Made by a program: the position numbers and the translations under genes
Notes under the pieces: model-generated
What the model saw: the letters and a program-made list of their open reading frames with translations, nothing else
What the model was told of the DNA's origin: nothing
Databases searched by the model: none
Source: an uncultured Limosilactobacillus sp.
Lineage (GTDB): Bacteria > Bacillota > Bacilli > Lactobacillales > Lactobacillaceae
Length of the DNA: 64,000 nt
Assembly (NCBI RefSeq): GCF_934202705.1
Contig: NZ_CAKPYE010000011.1
Span: 16,225-80,224 of the forward strand
Direction of reading: 5' to 3'
Part shown: positions 19,307 through 28,785 of the stretch, piece after piece
Numbering within the stretch: the stretch's first letter is position 1
Layout of the letters: each line of letters opens with the position of its first letter

Positions 19307-20488
19307 ATGCCAGAACTTGCAAAGGGTATGGAAAACTATGTTAACAAGGATGTTAAGGAAATTCGTCCGTCAGCGATTCGTGATTTTGATATGCAAATCT
19401 CGTCAATTCCGGGATTAGTAAAGTTAACGCTGGGCGAACCAGATTTTAATGTCCCTGAGCACGTTAAAGAAGCTGCCATTCGAGGAATTCAAGCAAATGA
19501 TTCTCACTATGGACCGACAGCTGGAAAACTAGAATTACGAAAAGCGGTAGCTAGTTATCTGAAAGATACCCGAGATGTTGATTACAAGCCCGAAGATGAA
19601 GTGTTAATTACTAATGGTGGGACGGAAGCTTTAACAGCGATTACGTTTAGCTTGCTTAATCCTGGAGATAAAGTTTTAGTACCAACCCCAGTCTTCTCAC
19701 TATACTTTCCAATTATTACGCTGACAGGGGCTGAATGTATTCAAATCGATACTTCTCATGATGGATTTGTTCTGACACCAGAAAGGTTACAGCAGGCAAT
19801 TGACAAGTATGGTGATGTTAAGATAATTATCTTAAACTATCCATGTAACCCAACTGGTCGTTCGTACTCAGAAGACTTGTTACGGAAGCTTGGTAAGATT
19901 TTACATGATAATAACGTCTTAATTGTGGCTGATGAAATGTATAGTGAATTAACTTATGATCAGGAACATTTCTCATTAGCAACCGTCTTTCCGGAACAAA
20001 CTTTACTGGTTTCTGGTTTATCAAAGTCTCATGCAATGACCGGATGGCGGCTTGGTTATATTGCCGGTCCATCTGCACTGATTAGCCAAATCTACAAAAT
20101 TCATGGTTTCCTGGTTACATGTGTCAATGATATTGCGCAGGATGCTGCGATCGAAGCTTTAAATAATGGCCGAAAAGACCCTAACGCTTTTCGTGACGAA
20201 TACAAGAAGCGTCGTGACTACGTTGTTGAACGGATGGAAAAGATGGGTTTTGAGATTGCAACACCTGAAGGGGCTTTCTATGTCTTTGCAAAGATTCCAG
20301 CTCAGTTTGGTAATGATGACTTTAATTTTGCCCTTGATCTAGCTAAGAAAGCCAAGGTTGGTGTCATTCCAGGAAGTGCATTTGGTGCTGGTGGAGAAGG
20401 ATATATTCGAATTTCTTATGCTGCTTCTGATGAAAAATTAGCGAAGGCAATGGACTATATTGAATCATATCTTGACAACTTAGATTAA
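19307..20488 (+). CDS. patA: PLP-dependent aminotransferase, probable N-acetyl-LL-diaminopimelate aminotransferase
   Basis: Class I fold-type aminotransferase of 393 residues with LTLGEPDFNVP near the N-terminus, NYPCNPTGRSY, and the PLP-binding lysine in SGLSKSHAMTGWRLGY (about K240). As the last gene of the lysine operon it most likely transfers an amino group from glutamate to N-acetyl-2-amino-6-oxopimelate, as PatA does in Bacillus. A broader aromatic or aspartate aminotransferase activity cannot be excluded from sequence. ATG 19307 has AGGAG 11 bases upstream. A terminator follows directly. Confidence 0.85.
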   Translation: MPELAKGMENYVNKDVKEIRPSAIRDFDMQISSIPGLVKLTLGEPDFNVPEHVKEAAIRGIQANDSHYGPTAGKLELRKAVASYLKDTRDVDYKPEDEVLITNGGTEALTAITFSLLNPGDKVLVPTPVFSLYFPIITLTGAECIQIDTSHDGFVLTPERLQQAIDKYGDVKIIILNYPCNPTGRSYSEDLLRKLGKILHDNNVLIVADEMYSELTYDQEHFSLATVFPEQTLLVSGLSKSHAMTGWRLGYIAGPSALISQIYKIHGFLVTCVNDIAQDAAIEALNNGRKDPNAFRDEYKKRRDYVVERMEKMGFEIATPEGAFYVFAKIPAQFGNDDFNFALDLAKKAKVGVIPGSAFGAGGEGYIRISYAASDEKLAKAMDYIESYLDNLD

Positions 20489-20493
20489 ATATC

Positions 20494-20517
20494 AAAGCAC
20501 GGTTTGCCGTGCTTTTT
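20494..20517 (+). terminator. Terminator of the lysine operon
   Basis: AAAGCACGG pairs with CCGTGCTTT over a TTTG loop and continues into TTTTTT. It begins 6 bases after the patA stop. Confidence 0.88.
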
Positions 20518-20558
20518 TGTTATAATAAAACTAAATTGTTATAGAAGGGATGATGAAG

Positions 20559-21269
20559 GTGGACGCAAACCATCTTTCAAACAGATTAGCAATGGTCGCA
20601 AAGTATGTTCCACAAGACGCACGGGTTGCCGATATTGGTTCAGATCATGCGTACCTGCCGGCAGCATTATTGATCCAGGGACAAATTAGTTACGCAATTG
20701 CTGGTGAAGTTGCGCAAGGACCGTTTGAAAATGAACAAAAAGAAATTAGGCAACTGAATTTACAGGATCGTTTAGTACCACGACTTGCTGATGGCTTAGC
20801 AGCAGTGCATCAAGATGATTACATTAACGTAGTTACTATTGCCGGTATGGGTGGATCGTTAATTGCACGAATTTTAGATGAAGGACAACAACAACTTACG
20901 GGTGTTCGAAGATTAGTTTTACAACCGAATGTTGGTGAATATCGGGTTCGCGAATGGTTGATGAAGCATCAGTATCAAATTATGGCTGAGCAGATGCTGG
21001 AAGAAGATGGTCATATTTATGAAATTATTGTGGCAGAACCCACTGTCTGCCCAGTTCGTTATAGTATCAAGGAATTGTTATTTGGGCCGTTACTTTTAGA
21101 AAAACCAACATCAATTTTTGAAGAAAAGTGGCAACAAGAATTGGAACGCTGTCAACAAGCAGTCAGCCAAATGAAAAAAGCAACAATAATTCCGATTGAT
21201 CGATTGCACAGGATGCAGTTAAAAGTAAAATTAATTCAGGAGGCATTAAATCATGACGACGGGGACTGA
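20559..21269 (+). CDS. trmK: tRNA (adenine-22-N1)-methyltransferase
   Basis: SAM-dependent Rossmann methyltransferase that makes m1A22 in some tRNAs. The 236 residues contain the SAM motif VADIGSDHAYLP near residue 23 and the family motif VTIAGMGGSLI. GTG 20559 is preferred: AGAAGGG (20543-20549) lies 9 bases before it, whereas the two in-frame ATGs at 20550 and 20553 sit directly against the Shine-Dalgarno. The resulting N-terminus also matches the family start (..LSNRLAMVAKYVP). Overlaps the next gene by 17 bases, the usual trmK-Nif3 pair. Confidence 0.9.
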   Translation: MDANHLSNRLAMVAKYVPQDARVADIGSDHAYLPAALLIQGQISYAIAGEVAQGPFENEQKEIRQLNLQDRLVPRLADGLAAVHQDDYINVVTIAGMGGSLIARILDEGQQQLTGVRRLVLQPNVGEYRVREWLMKHQYQIMAEQMLEEDGHIYEIIVAEPTVCPVRYSIKELLFGPLLLEKPTSIFEEKWQQELERCQQAVSQMKKATIIPIDRLHRMQLKVKLIQEALNHDDGD

Positions 21270-22077
21270 AATTATTAATCAGTTTGAGAAATTTTGTTCA
21301 CCAGATCTTGCGGAATCATGGGATCATGTAGGGCTTCAAATTGGTGACCCTGATAAACCGGTCAACCGACTGATGACGACTTTAGATGTTCGACCAGAAG
21401 TCGTCGATGAGGCAATTGAACGGCAAGTTGATTTTATTTTTGCTCATCATCCGGTGATGTTTCACCCTGCTAAGGATTTAGATATTCGTAATCCACAAAA
21501 TGCGATGTACGCTAAAATCCTCAACAGTGGGATTACTGTTTATGCTGCACATACTAATTTAGATAGTGTGAATGATGGGATGAATGACTGGTTAGCGGAT
21601 CAGTTGCAGTTACAAAATCCAGTGCCGTTAGTGGATAAGGATATTGACCCGATTACAGGAATGCCACGTGGAATGGGGAGAATTGGTCGCTTGGAGCAAC
21701 CATTAACTGTGGCACAATTTGCTGACTACTGTCTTAAAGTTTTTAACATTCCGGGTTTACGGCTAATTGCGAAGAAAAATGATCCGCGCAAAATCAAACG
21801 GGTGGCAGTATTAGGTGGTTCAGGGGCTCAGTTTTACCGAGACGCGCTTGTTAAGGGAGCAGACGCTTATGTTACTGGCGACGTTAGTTACCATGTTGCG
21901 CATGATATGCTTGCTGCGGGTTTAGTAGTGGTTGACCCTGGACACCATATTGAAGCAGTGGCGATTCAGGGGCTGAGTGAACTCTTAAATCAATGGAAAA
22001 TTAAAAACGACTGGTCAGTTGAAGTAATTCAGTCTAAAATAAACACAGAGCCATTCGAATTTGTAACGAAAAAATGA
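21253..22077 (+). CDS. Nif3-like dinuclear metal centre protein
   Basis: Member of the NIF3/YqfO family; toroidal hexamers with two metals per subunit, biochemical role unresolved. The 274-residue form lacks the extra inserted PII-like domain that lengthens the Bacillus protein to about 370. Motifs visible are DLAESWDHVGLQIGDP, the metal ligands in FAHHPVMFHP, AAHTNLD, GSGAQF and the C-terminal GHHIEA. AGGAGG precedes the ATG inside the end of trmK. Conserved adjacency to trmK suggests a linked role. Confidence 0.9.
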   Translation: MTTGTEIINQFEKFCSPDLAESWDHVGLQIGDPDKPVNRLMTTLDVRPEVVDEAIERQVDFIFAHHPVMFHPAKDLDIRNPQNAMYAKILNSGITVYAAHTNLDSVNDGMNDWLADQLQLQNPVPLVDKDIDPITGMPRGMGRIGRLEQPLTVAQFADYCLKVFNIPGLRLIAKKNDPRKIKRVAVLGGSGAQFYRDALVKGADAYVTGDVSYHVAHDMLAAGLVVVDPGHHIEAVAIQGLSELLNQWKIKNDWSVEVIQSKINTEPFEFVTKK

Positions 22078-22089
22078 GGTGTTAAGCAA

Positions 22090-23340
22090 ATGGCAAGTTT
22101 AAAGTATGAAAATTTATTACCACGTTTCTTAAAGTATGTAAAAGTGGAAACACGATCTAATCCCAATAGCGATACTTTACCTTCTGATCCTAAGGAAATG
22201 GCTTTCTTAAAAGAATTAGCAACTGAACTAAAGAACATTGGGTTGGCTAACGTTCGCTTCAACAAAGCTAACACGTATTTGTTAGCCACTTTGCCAAGCA
22301 ACCTAGATTATGATGTTCCAGCGATGGGATTAATCGCCCATGTTGACACAGCTGATTTTAATGCTCACAATGTTAATCCTCAAGTGGTTGAAGATTACGA
22401 TGGTGAATCAGACATTCAGTTGGATGTTGATGGTGAATATGTATTAAGTCAAAAAGAGTTTCCGTCATTAAAGAAGTACAAGGGGGACACTTTAGTTACG
22501 ACTGATGGTTCAACCCTGTTAGGTGCCGATGATAAATCTGGGGTTGCTGAAGTAATTACTTTCTGTGAATACCTAATTCAACACCCGGAAATCAAACATG
22601 GCACTATTCAGATCGGGTTAGGCACTGACGAAGAAATTGGCATTGGTGCTGAGCATTTTGAGCCAGCAGAGTTTGGGGCAGATTTTGCTTATACTGTTGA
22701 TGGTGGTCCACTTGGTGAACTTGAGTATGAAACCTTTAATGCCGCTCATGCTGTAATTGATATTAAGGGGAAGAGCGTTCATACAGCAGTTGCTAAGGGG
22801 ACAATGGTAAATGCGTTGCAACTGGGAATTGACTTACATAATAGTTTGCCAGATCATGATCGGGCTGAACGAACTGAAGGCCGAGAAGGATTTTTCCATT
22901 TATACAAGTTCAATGGGACTGTTGATAGTGCCAAAATGGAATACTTAATCCGGGATCATGATAAGACCATCTTTAACGAACGGAAACATGCACTTCAAGC
23001 GGCGGCTGATGACATCAATGCTCAACTTGGTGCAGATTGGATTAAGGTAACGATTAATGATCAATACTATAATCTTCGTGATGCATTAAAGGACCATATG
23101 GAAGTTGTTGATCTTCCTAAGCAAGCGATGGAAAATCTAGGAATTAAACCAGATATTTACCCAGTGCGTGGGGGAACAGATGGTTCGACCATTTCTTACA
23201 AGGGCTTGCCAACACCGAACCTCTTTGCTGGAGGCGAAAACATGCATAGTCGCTTCGAATACGTTTCTGCACAAACGATGGATCGAGTTATTGATGTTCT
23301 ACTTGAAATGAATAAGTTAAACATTACAAATAATAAGTAA
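22090..23340 (+). CDS. pepT: Peptidase T (tripeptide aminopeptidase)
   Basis: Zinc M20 peptidase releasing the N-terminal residue of tripeptides in the cytoplasm; part of lactobacillus peptide use. The 416 residues show the metal motifs GLIAHVDTAD, LLGADDKSG, TDEEIGIGA and the late GGTDGS and FAGGENMHSRFEY segments. GAGGTG lies 8 bases before the ATG. It is followed by a strong hairpin. Confidence 0.95.
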   Translation: MASLKYENLLPRFLKYVKVETRSNPNSDTLPSDPKEMAFLKELATELKNIGLANVRFNKANTYLLATLPSNLDYDVPAMGLIAHVDTADFNAHNVNPQVVEDYDGESDIQLDVDGEYVLSQKEFPSLKKYKGDTLVTTDGSTLLGADDKSGVAEVITFCEYLIQHPEIKHGTIQIGLGTDEEIGIGAEHFEPAEFGADFAYTVDGGPLGELEYETFNAAHAVIDIKGKSVHTAVAKGTMVNALQLGIDLHNSLPDHDRAERTEGREGFFHLYKFNGTVDSAKMEYLIRDHDKTIFNERKHALQAAADDINAQLGADWIKVTINDQYYNLRDALKDHMEVVDLPKQAMENLGIKPDIYPVRGGTDGSTISYKGLPTPNLFAGGENMHSRFEYVSAQTMDRVIDVLLEMNKLNITNNK

Positions 23341-23352
23341 TATTAACAAAAA

Positions 23353-23389
23353 AGAAGTCCACGGAACTGTAATAGTTTCGTGGACTTCT
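23353..23389. terminator. Bidirectional terminator between pepT and the DUF2929-like gene
   Basis: AGAAGTCCACG and CGTGGACTTCT form an 11-bp stem with additional inner pairing (GAAC/GTTT). A-rich sequence on the left gives a T-run for minus-strand transcripts (TTCTTTTTTG when reversed); the right side is T-poor. It therefore serves the minus-strand gene at least as well as pepT. Confidence 0.7.
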
Positions 23390-23404
23390 CAGTTAATCCG
23401 TAAC

Positions 23405-23602
23405 TTATTTTCGTGAGGGATTTGCCTTGGTGGTAATTGCGTACAGACAATTAGTAGCAATTACTGCAAAAATTGCGCCAATGATTGCAGCATGAGAGAA
23501 GTTAAGGGAAGTTGCTTCCAATTGACTGCCGATGTAACCGAGGAGCATTCCTAAAATTCCGCCCCAGATAATTGCCATAATGCTACCCATAATCTTTTTC
23601 AT
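23405..23602 (-). CDS. Small DUF2929/YjzD-like membrane protein
   Basis: A 65-residue protein with two hydrophobic segments (about residues 5-25 and 38-57) separated by the loop YIGSQLEATSLN and a basic C-terminus. This layout, including GYIGSQLE, resembles the DUF2929 (YjzD) family of Firmicutes, function unknown. Read on the minus strand, AAGAGGTG sits a few bases before the ATG. It is isolated between the convergent pepT and the divergent dnaE. Family assignment is from memory of the pattern and was not searched. Confidence 0.75.
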   Translation of the reverse strand: MKKIMGSIMAIIWGGILGMLLGYIGSQLEATSLNFSHAAIIGAIFAVIATNCLYAITTKANPSRK

Positions 23603-23735
23603 TTCATTATCACCTCTTTAAAATCATATCATTATTTTACCATAATAAAGTGCTAACCGCGACAACATTGCAACCCCCCTGGATTAATTGAGATTTGTTA
23701 TAATTTGAAATAGAAGGATGAGGTGAAAAGAAAGA

Positions 23736-26700
23736 ATGACAGTTACGCCATTGGACGTCACAAGTACATATACCTTGCTACAAAGTACAATCACACCACG
23801 GAATTTAGTTAAGATGGCCCGCGAACGGGGGTACTCTGCAATTGCGCTTACCGACAAAAATGTGCTATATGGAGCAGTCGATTTTTATAATGCTGCCAAC
23901 CAAGAAAATATTCGACCCATCATTGGTTTAAAACTTCAGCTCACTTTTGATGAACTCGATGATCGTGAAATCGTGGTTACTTTGTTAGCAAAAAATCAGC
24001 AAGGATATGCGGAGCTGATGCAGCTATCGACGCGACGGATGAATGCTAAATCAAATCTTAACGTTAGTGATTTAAGTGGCAAGATTACCAATTGTGCGGT
24101 GATTGTCAAACCCACGATGGCAATTCTAACTGCACAACGCGATCCGGTCATTCAAAAACTTTTAGCCAAGTTTGCTCAGCAACCGGTCGAAGCTTTTTTA
24201 GGAATCAACCTATCCTTGAATCCAGTTGAACAACAAGTAATGAAGGACCTGAGCGATAAGTTCGACCTAAAACTTATTGCAGATGAAACAATCGATTATC
24301 TTGACCGTAATCAATATTTTCCCACTCAGGTGCTAAAAGCAATTCGTGACGGGCGGCAAATTGAATCACCGCTCACGGCAGCCCACACAACAGGGAATCA
24401 TTACTTAAAGGATGCGGTTGAACTTACGGCAGCTTATCAGCGGGCAGGATTGACAGATGCGGTCAAAAATAATGAGCAACTAGTTCAAGACAGTTCTTTT
24501 AAAATTCATTTTCAACAACCGGTGTTGCCTGCCTTTCCAGTTCCAAGTAATTTAACTACTGAAAATTATTTACGGCAACTTTGTATTGCCGGTTTAAAGA
24601 AACGACGGTTAGCACCAAATACTACGTTACACGAATACCGTGAACGACTTGATCATGAGTTGGCTGTTATTCACCGGATGGGTTTTGATAATTATTTTTT
24701 GATCGTTTGGGACATTATGGCATTTGCTCACCGTACACAAATAACAACTGGACCGGGACGGGGGTCAGCTGCTGGGTCTTTGGTTGCCTATGCTTTAGCG
24801 ATTACGGATGTTGATCCTTTGGAATATGGTCTCCTCTTTGAACGGTTTTTAAATCCGGAACGCGCACAAATGCCAGATATTGATCTAGATATTCCGGATA
24901 ACCGGCGACAGGAAGTACTAGCATATGTCCATCATCGCTATGGTCATGAACGAGTTGCTCAAATTATCACGTTCGGTACGCTAGCCGCTCGTCAGGTAGT
25001 TCGTGATGTTGGCCGTGTCTTTGGAGCCCCCAAGTATCAAGTTGAACAGATTATTGATACGCTAAGAGTGCTGGATCGTAACCGTTCCATTAAATTAGTG
25101 GAGGCAGTTCAGCAATCGCGACCGTTACGCAATTTAATGGCTGATAATTCAATAAGTAAATTGATAATGGATGTTGCTCAGAAATTAGAAGGGTTACCAC
25201 GACACTATTCGACCCATGCTGCAGGGGTGGTGTTATCTGCCACTCCGTTAGATAAGATTGTTCCTTTACAGCCTGGTAATGACGAAGCTGGTATGATGAT
25301 GACTCAGTTTCCAAAGGAAATTGTGGAAACAATTGGTTTGTTAAAGATGGATTTTTTGGGACTTAGAAACCTATCAATTATGGATCGGGCATTATCCTTA
25401 ATTCATCAATCACAATCAAACTTTGACATTACAAAGGTACCGTTAAATGACCCACAGACGATTAATTTATTTAAAAAAGGTTTGACCGACGGGATTTTTC
25501 AATTTGAATCGTCCGGAATTCGTCAAACGCTTCGGCAATTATCCCCAGATTGCTTTGAAGACATCGTAGCAGTAAATGCTCTTTATCGTCCTGGTCCAAT
25601 TCAGAATATTCCACATTTTATTGCTCGAAAGCATGGACAAGAGGCCGTTCAACTGCCGGATCCAAGCTTACAGCGAATTTTAGGCCCAACTTACGGGATT
25701 CTTGTTTACCAAGAACAAGTTATGCAGGTTGCATCACAAATGGCAGGTTTTTCGCTTGGTCAAGCGGATTTGTTACGTCGCGCAATGAGTAAGAAGAAGC
25801 AGCAAACTATGGAAAGTATGCGTAGCCGTTTCATTTCTGGAGCAGTTCGCAATGGCTATTCTCAACAAATTGCAAAACAAGTTTTCAATTATATTGATCA
25901 ATTTGCTAATTATGGCTTTAACCGGTCACATGCAGTTGCATATTCAAAAATGGCCTTTGAAATGGCTTATTTAAAATGTCATTATTCAGTAGAGTTCTTT
26001 ACAGCTTTATTAGCAATTGAACCAAATATGGATAAGCTTCGCCACCATTATGTGGACGCCAAACGCTTTGGCGTCAAGGTTTCAGGACCTGATATTAATC
26101 AAAGTGATGGGGAGTATTCATTGCAAAATCATCACATTTTGATGGGTTTTTCAATGATTAAGGGGATGCGGCGCGATTTTGTACAGGCCATTATTCTTGA
26201 ACGAAAAAAGGGACGATATACGAGTTTGCCAGACTTTGTTCAAAGACTGGGAGAGAAATGGCAAAAGCAGTCATTAATCGAGCCACTGATTTATGTTGGA
26301 GCGTTTGATCACCTTGGATATAATCGTGCGGAGATGATTGATGGTTTAGCAGGATTGTTTGCAGGGAACGAATTTAACTTCCAAAGCGCTGATTTACAGC
26401 CGATCATGAAGCGTCGTCAAGAATATCCGCTAACATATCGTTTGCAAAAAGAGCATGAGTACCTTGGTATTTATCTGTCGGGTCATCCGGTTATTCAGTA
26501 TCAAGCTGTTCGGCAACAACAGCATACGCAATTAGTAGCTGACTTGCGACCAAGTAAGTCAGTAAAGCTAATAGTAATGATTAACCAAATTAGACAAATT
26601 AATACCAAAAGAACTCATCAGCCGATGGCATTTGTAACTGCTTCTGATGAAACTGGGAGTGTGGATGTTACGATTTTTCCACGACAATATCAACGATTTG

Positions 26701-27071
26701 TAAACCAGTTACAATTATCCGCAATTGTCATGATCGAAGGATCAGTTGAGAATCGTAATGATCAGTTACAAGTAATCGCCAATCAGATTGTTCCCGTGGT
26801 GAATTTAACAATGCATCAGCAAAATAGTAATCAACAACGGTGGGTAATTCGAATTGTCCCAGGACAGTCCGCTGAGCAATTGATTCAGCAAATGGGAGAG
26901 CAAACTAAAGACCTTCGGGGGACAATACCGGTGGTGATTTATGATGTGCAATCCCAAAAAGCAACATTACTTCCTAGGCAGCAATGGCTCAGTCAACAAG
27001 ATCAAGTTCGTGATACTTTGAACAATATTTTTGGCAGTAGTAATGTTGTTTTGCAAACATCCAAGAAGTAA
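23736..27071 (+). CDS. dnaE: DNA polymerase III alpha subunit (DnaE type)
   Basis: Second replicative polymerase of Firmicutes, extending primers on the lagging strand before hand-over to PolC. The 1111 residues comprise an N-terminal PHP domain, a palm with the catalytic aspartates in MPDIDLDIPD (about residues 378-388), a fingers/helix-hairpin-helix region and a C-terminal OB-fold. The PHP domain lacks the usual HxH metal ligands (LDVTSTYTLL at the start), so it is probably catalytically inactive. No 3'-5' exonuclease domain is present. The OB region near the end covers VMINQIRQINTKRTHQPMAFVTA. Confidence 0.96.
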   Translation: MTVTPLDVTSTYTLLQSTITPRNLVKMARERGYSAIALTDKNVLYGAVDFYNAANQENIRPIIGLKLQLTFDELDDREIVVTLLAKNQQGYAELMQLSTRRMNAKSNLNVSDLSGKITNCAVIVKPTMAILTAQRDPVIQKLLAKFAQQPVEAFLGINLSLNPVEQQVMKDLSDKFDLKLIADETIDYLDRNQYFPTQVLKAIRDGRQIESPLTAAHTTGNHYLKDAVELTAAYQRAGLTDAVKNNEQLVQDSSFKIHFQQPVLPAFPVPSNLTTENYLRQLCIAGLKKRRLAPNTTLHEYRERLDHELAVIHRMGFDNYFLIVWDIMAFAHRTQITTGPGRGSAAGSLVAYALAITDVDPLEYGLLFERFLNPERAQMPDIDLDIPDNRRQEVLAYVHHRYGHERVAQIITFGTLAARQVVRDVGRVFGAPKYQVEQIIDTLRVLDRNRSIKLVEAVQQSRPLRNLMADNSISKLIMDVAQKLEGLPRHYSTHAAGVVLSATPLDKIVPLQPGNDEAGMMMTQFPKEIVETIGLLKMDFLGLRNLSIMDRALSLIHQSQSNFDITKVPLNDPQTINLFKKGLTDGIFQFESSGIRQTLRQLSPDCFEDIVAVNALYRPGPIQNIPHFIARKHGQEAVQLPDPSLQRILGPTYGILVYQEQVMQVASQMAGFSLGQADLLRRAMSKKKQQTMESMRSRFISGAVRNGYSQQIAKQVFNYIDQFANYGFNRSHAVAYSKMAFEMAYLKCHYSVEFFTALLAIEPNMDKLRHHYVDAKRFGVKVSGPDINQSDGEYSLQNHHILMGFSMIKGMRRDFVQAIILERKKGRYTSLPDFVQRLGEKWQKQSLIEPLIYVGAFDHLGYNRAEMIDGLAGLFAGNEFNFQSADLQPIMKRRQEYPLTYRLQKEHEYLGIYLSGHPVIQYQAVRQQQHTQLVADLRPSKSVKLIVMINQIRQINTKRTHQPMAFVTASDETGSVDVTIFPRQYQRFVNQLQLSAIVMIEGSVENRNDQLQVIANQIVPVVNLTMHQQNSNQQRWVIRIVPGQSAEQLIQQMGEQTKDLRGTIPVVIYDVQSQKATLLPRQQWLSQQDQVRDTLNNIFGSSNVVLQTSKK

Positions 27072-27127
27072 GCGCTATTATAAAAGTATTGAAAAAATGA
27101 TGATTTTCACGATAAAATTAATCGAAA

Positions 27128-27157
27128 TTTACAGACACTAAAATTAAAACGTGTTAT
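27128..27157 (+). promoter_or_regulatory. Possible promoter for pyk
   Basis: TTTACA (27128-27133) and TGTTAT (27152-27157) lie 18 bases apart in the 158-base dnaE-pyk gap. The leader that follows contains TACTAC and GTAGTA segments that could pair. No catabolite-responsive element matching consensus was recognised. Confidence 0.4.
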
Positions 27158-27229
27158 TATTGCACTGTACTACTAAGCTGCTCAGTCAGGTGTGATTGGG
27201 GTAGTATTGCAAAAGGAGAGAATTCTGTT

Positions 27230-28651
27230 ATGAAGAAAACCAAGATTGTTAGTACCTTGGGTCCGGCAAGTACGGACGTAGATACGATTGTTAAGTTAAT
27301 CAATGCGGGAGCAAATATTTTCCGTTTTAACTTTTCACATGGTGATCATCCTGAACACCTTGGTCGTTTAAACAACGTTCACAAGGCTGAAGAAATCACT
27401 GGTAAAAAAGTTGGGATCATGCTTGATACCAAGGGTGCTGAAATTCGGACTACTGTTCAAAAGGATGGCAAGATCGAATACAACATTGGTGATGAAGTAC
27501 GAATTTCAATGGATGATAGTATTGAAGGTACTCACGATAAGATCGCGGTTACTTACGAAGGTCTTTATGATGATGTTCACGAAGGCGGCCATGTTCTGTT
27601 CGATGACGGTTTGATTGACATGGTTGTTGAAAAGAAAGATGAAGCTAATAAAGAATTAGTATGTAAGGTTCTTAACCACGGTGTTCTTGGCTCCCGGAAG
27701 GGTGTAAATGCTCCTGGTGTTTCCATTAACTTACCAGGAATTACTGAAAAGGACTCTAGCGACATTCGTTTTGGCTTGGAAAATGGTATCAACTATATTT
27801 CTGCTTCCTTTGTTCGGAAGGCTCAAGATGTTTTAGATATTCGTGAGCTCCTCAAGGAAAAGGATATGGAAGATGTTCAAATCTTCCCTAAGATTGAATC
27901 TCAAGAAGGAATTGACAACTTTGAAGAAATTATTGAAGTTGCTGATGGGTTGATGGTTCCTCGTGGTGACATGGGGGTTGAAATCCCTGCTGAAAATGTT
28001 CCATTGGTTCAAAAGCGGATGATTCGTCGTTGCAACGTTTTAGGGAAGCCAGTTATTACTGCTACTCAAATGCTTGACTCAATGCAAGAAAACCCACGGC
28101 CAACCCGTGCCGAAGTTTCAGATGTTGCTAACGCAGTCTTTGATGGTACTGATGCAACGATGCTTTCTGGTGAAAGTGCTAATGGTGATTACCCAGTTGA
28201 ATCTGTTGCAACGATGGCTAGAATTGATGTTAAGGCTGAAAATAACCTTGATCAATTTGGGACAGAAACCTTTAATTTCGATAAGTCTGATGTAACTGAA
28301 ACGATTGGTTCTGCGGTTTCCAATGCTGCACGTGATCTTGGTATTAAGACGATTGTTGCTGCTACTGCTTCAGGTTACACTGCACGAATGATTTCTAAGT
28401 ACCGGCCAAATGCTGATATCGTAGCTTTAACATTTGACGAACGAGTTCAAAAGGGCTTAATGATCAACTGGGGGGTTCAACCATACGTAGTTGAAAAGCC
28501 TGCAAATACCGATGAAATGTTCAAGCTTGCTAATGATGAAGTAAAGAAGTTAGGATTCGCAAATGAAGGTGACCAAATTATCGTAATTGCTGGATTACCA
28601 GTTGGTAAGAAGGGAACTACGAACATGATGCGGATTCAAACCGTTAAGTAA
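27230..28651 (+). CDS. pyk: Pyruvate kinase
   Basis: Makes pyruvate and ATP from phosphoenolpyruvate and ADP. The 473 residues have the N-terminal KTKIVSTLGPAS, the substrate/metal block IFPKIESQEGIDNFEEI, and MVPRGDMGVEIP followed by KPVITATQMLDSM. The extra C-terminal PEP-utiliser-like domain found in about 585-residue pyruvate kinases of many homofermentative lactobacilli is absent. AAAGGAGAG precedes the ATG. In homofermentative lactobacilli pfkA lies between dnaE and pyk; here the gap is empty, consistent with phosphoketolase-based metabolism. Confidence 0.97.
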   Translation: MKKTKIVSTLGPASTDVDTIVKLINAGANIFRFNFSHGDHPEHLGRLNNVHKAEEITGKKVGIMLDTKGAEIRTTVQKDGKIEYNIGDEVRISMDDSIEGTHDKIAVTYEGLYDDVHEGGHVLFDDGLIDMVVEKKDEANKELVCKVLNHGVLGSRKGVNAPGVSINLPGITEKDSSDIRFGLENGINYISASFVRKAQDVLDIRELLKEKDMEDVQIFPKIESQEGIDNFEEIIEVADGLMVPRGDMGVEIPAENVPLVQKRMIRRCNVLGKPVITATQMLDSMQENPRPTRAEVSDVANAVFDGTDATMLSGESANGDYPVESVATMARIDVKAENNLDQFGTETFNFDKSDVTETIGSAVSNAARDLGIKTIVAATASGYTARMISKYRPNADIVALTFDERVQKGLMINWGVQPYVVEKPANTDEMFKLANDEVKKLGFANEGDQIIVIAGLPVGKKGTTNMMRIQTVK

Positions 28652-28665
28652 TTTAAACTAAATCA

Positions 28666-28710
28666 CAAAAGGGTTAAGAAGGATTAATGATCTTTCTTGA
28701 CCTTTTTTGT
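28666..28710 (+). terminator. Terminator after pyk
   Basis: GGTTAAGAA pairs with TTCTTGACC (one G-U), flanked by AAAAG on the left and TTTTTTG on the right, 15 bases after the pyk stop. Confidence 0.75.
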
Positions 28711-28785
28711 TACCCTTTTACTTTACATAAAATCCATGTAAAATAGAATAGTTATGAAATTATGCAATTAAGCGAGGAGCAAAAA

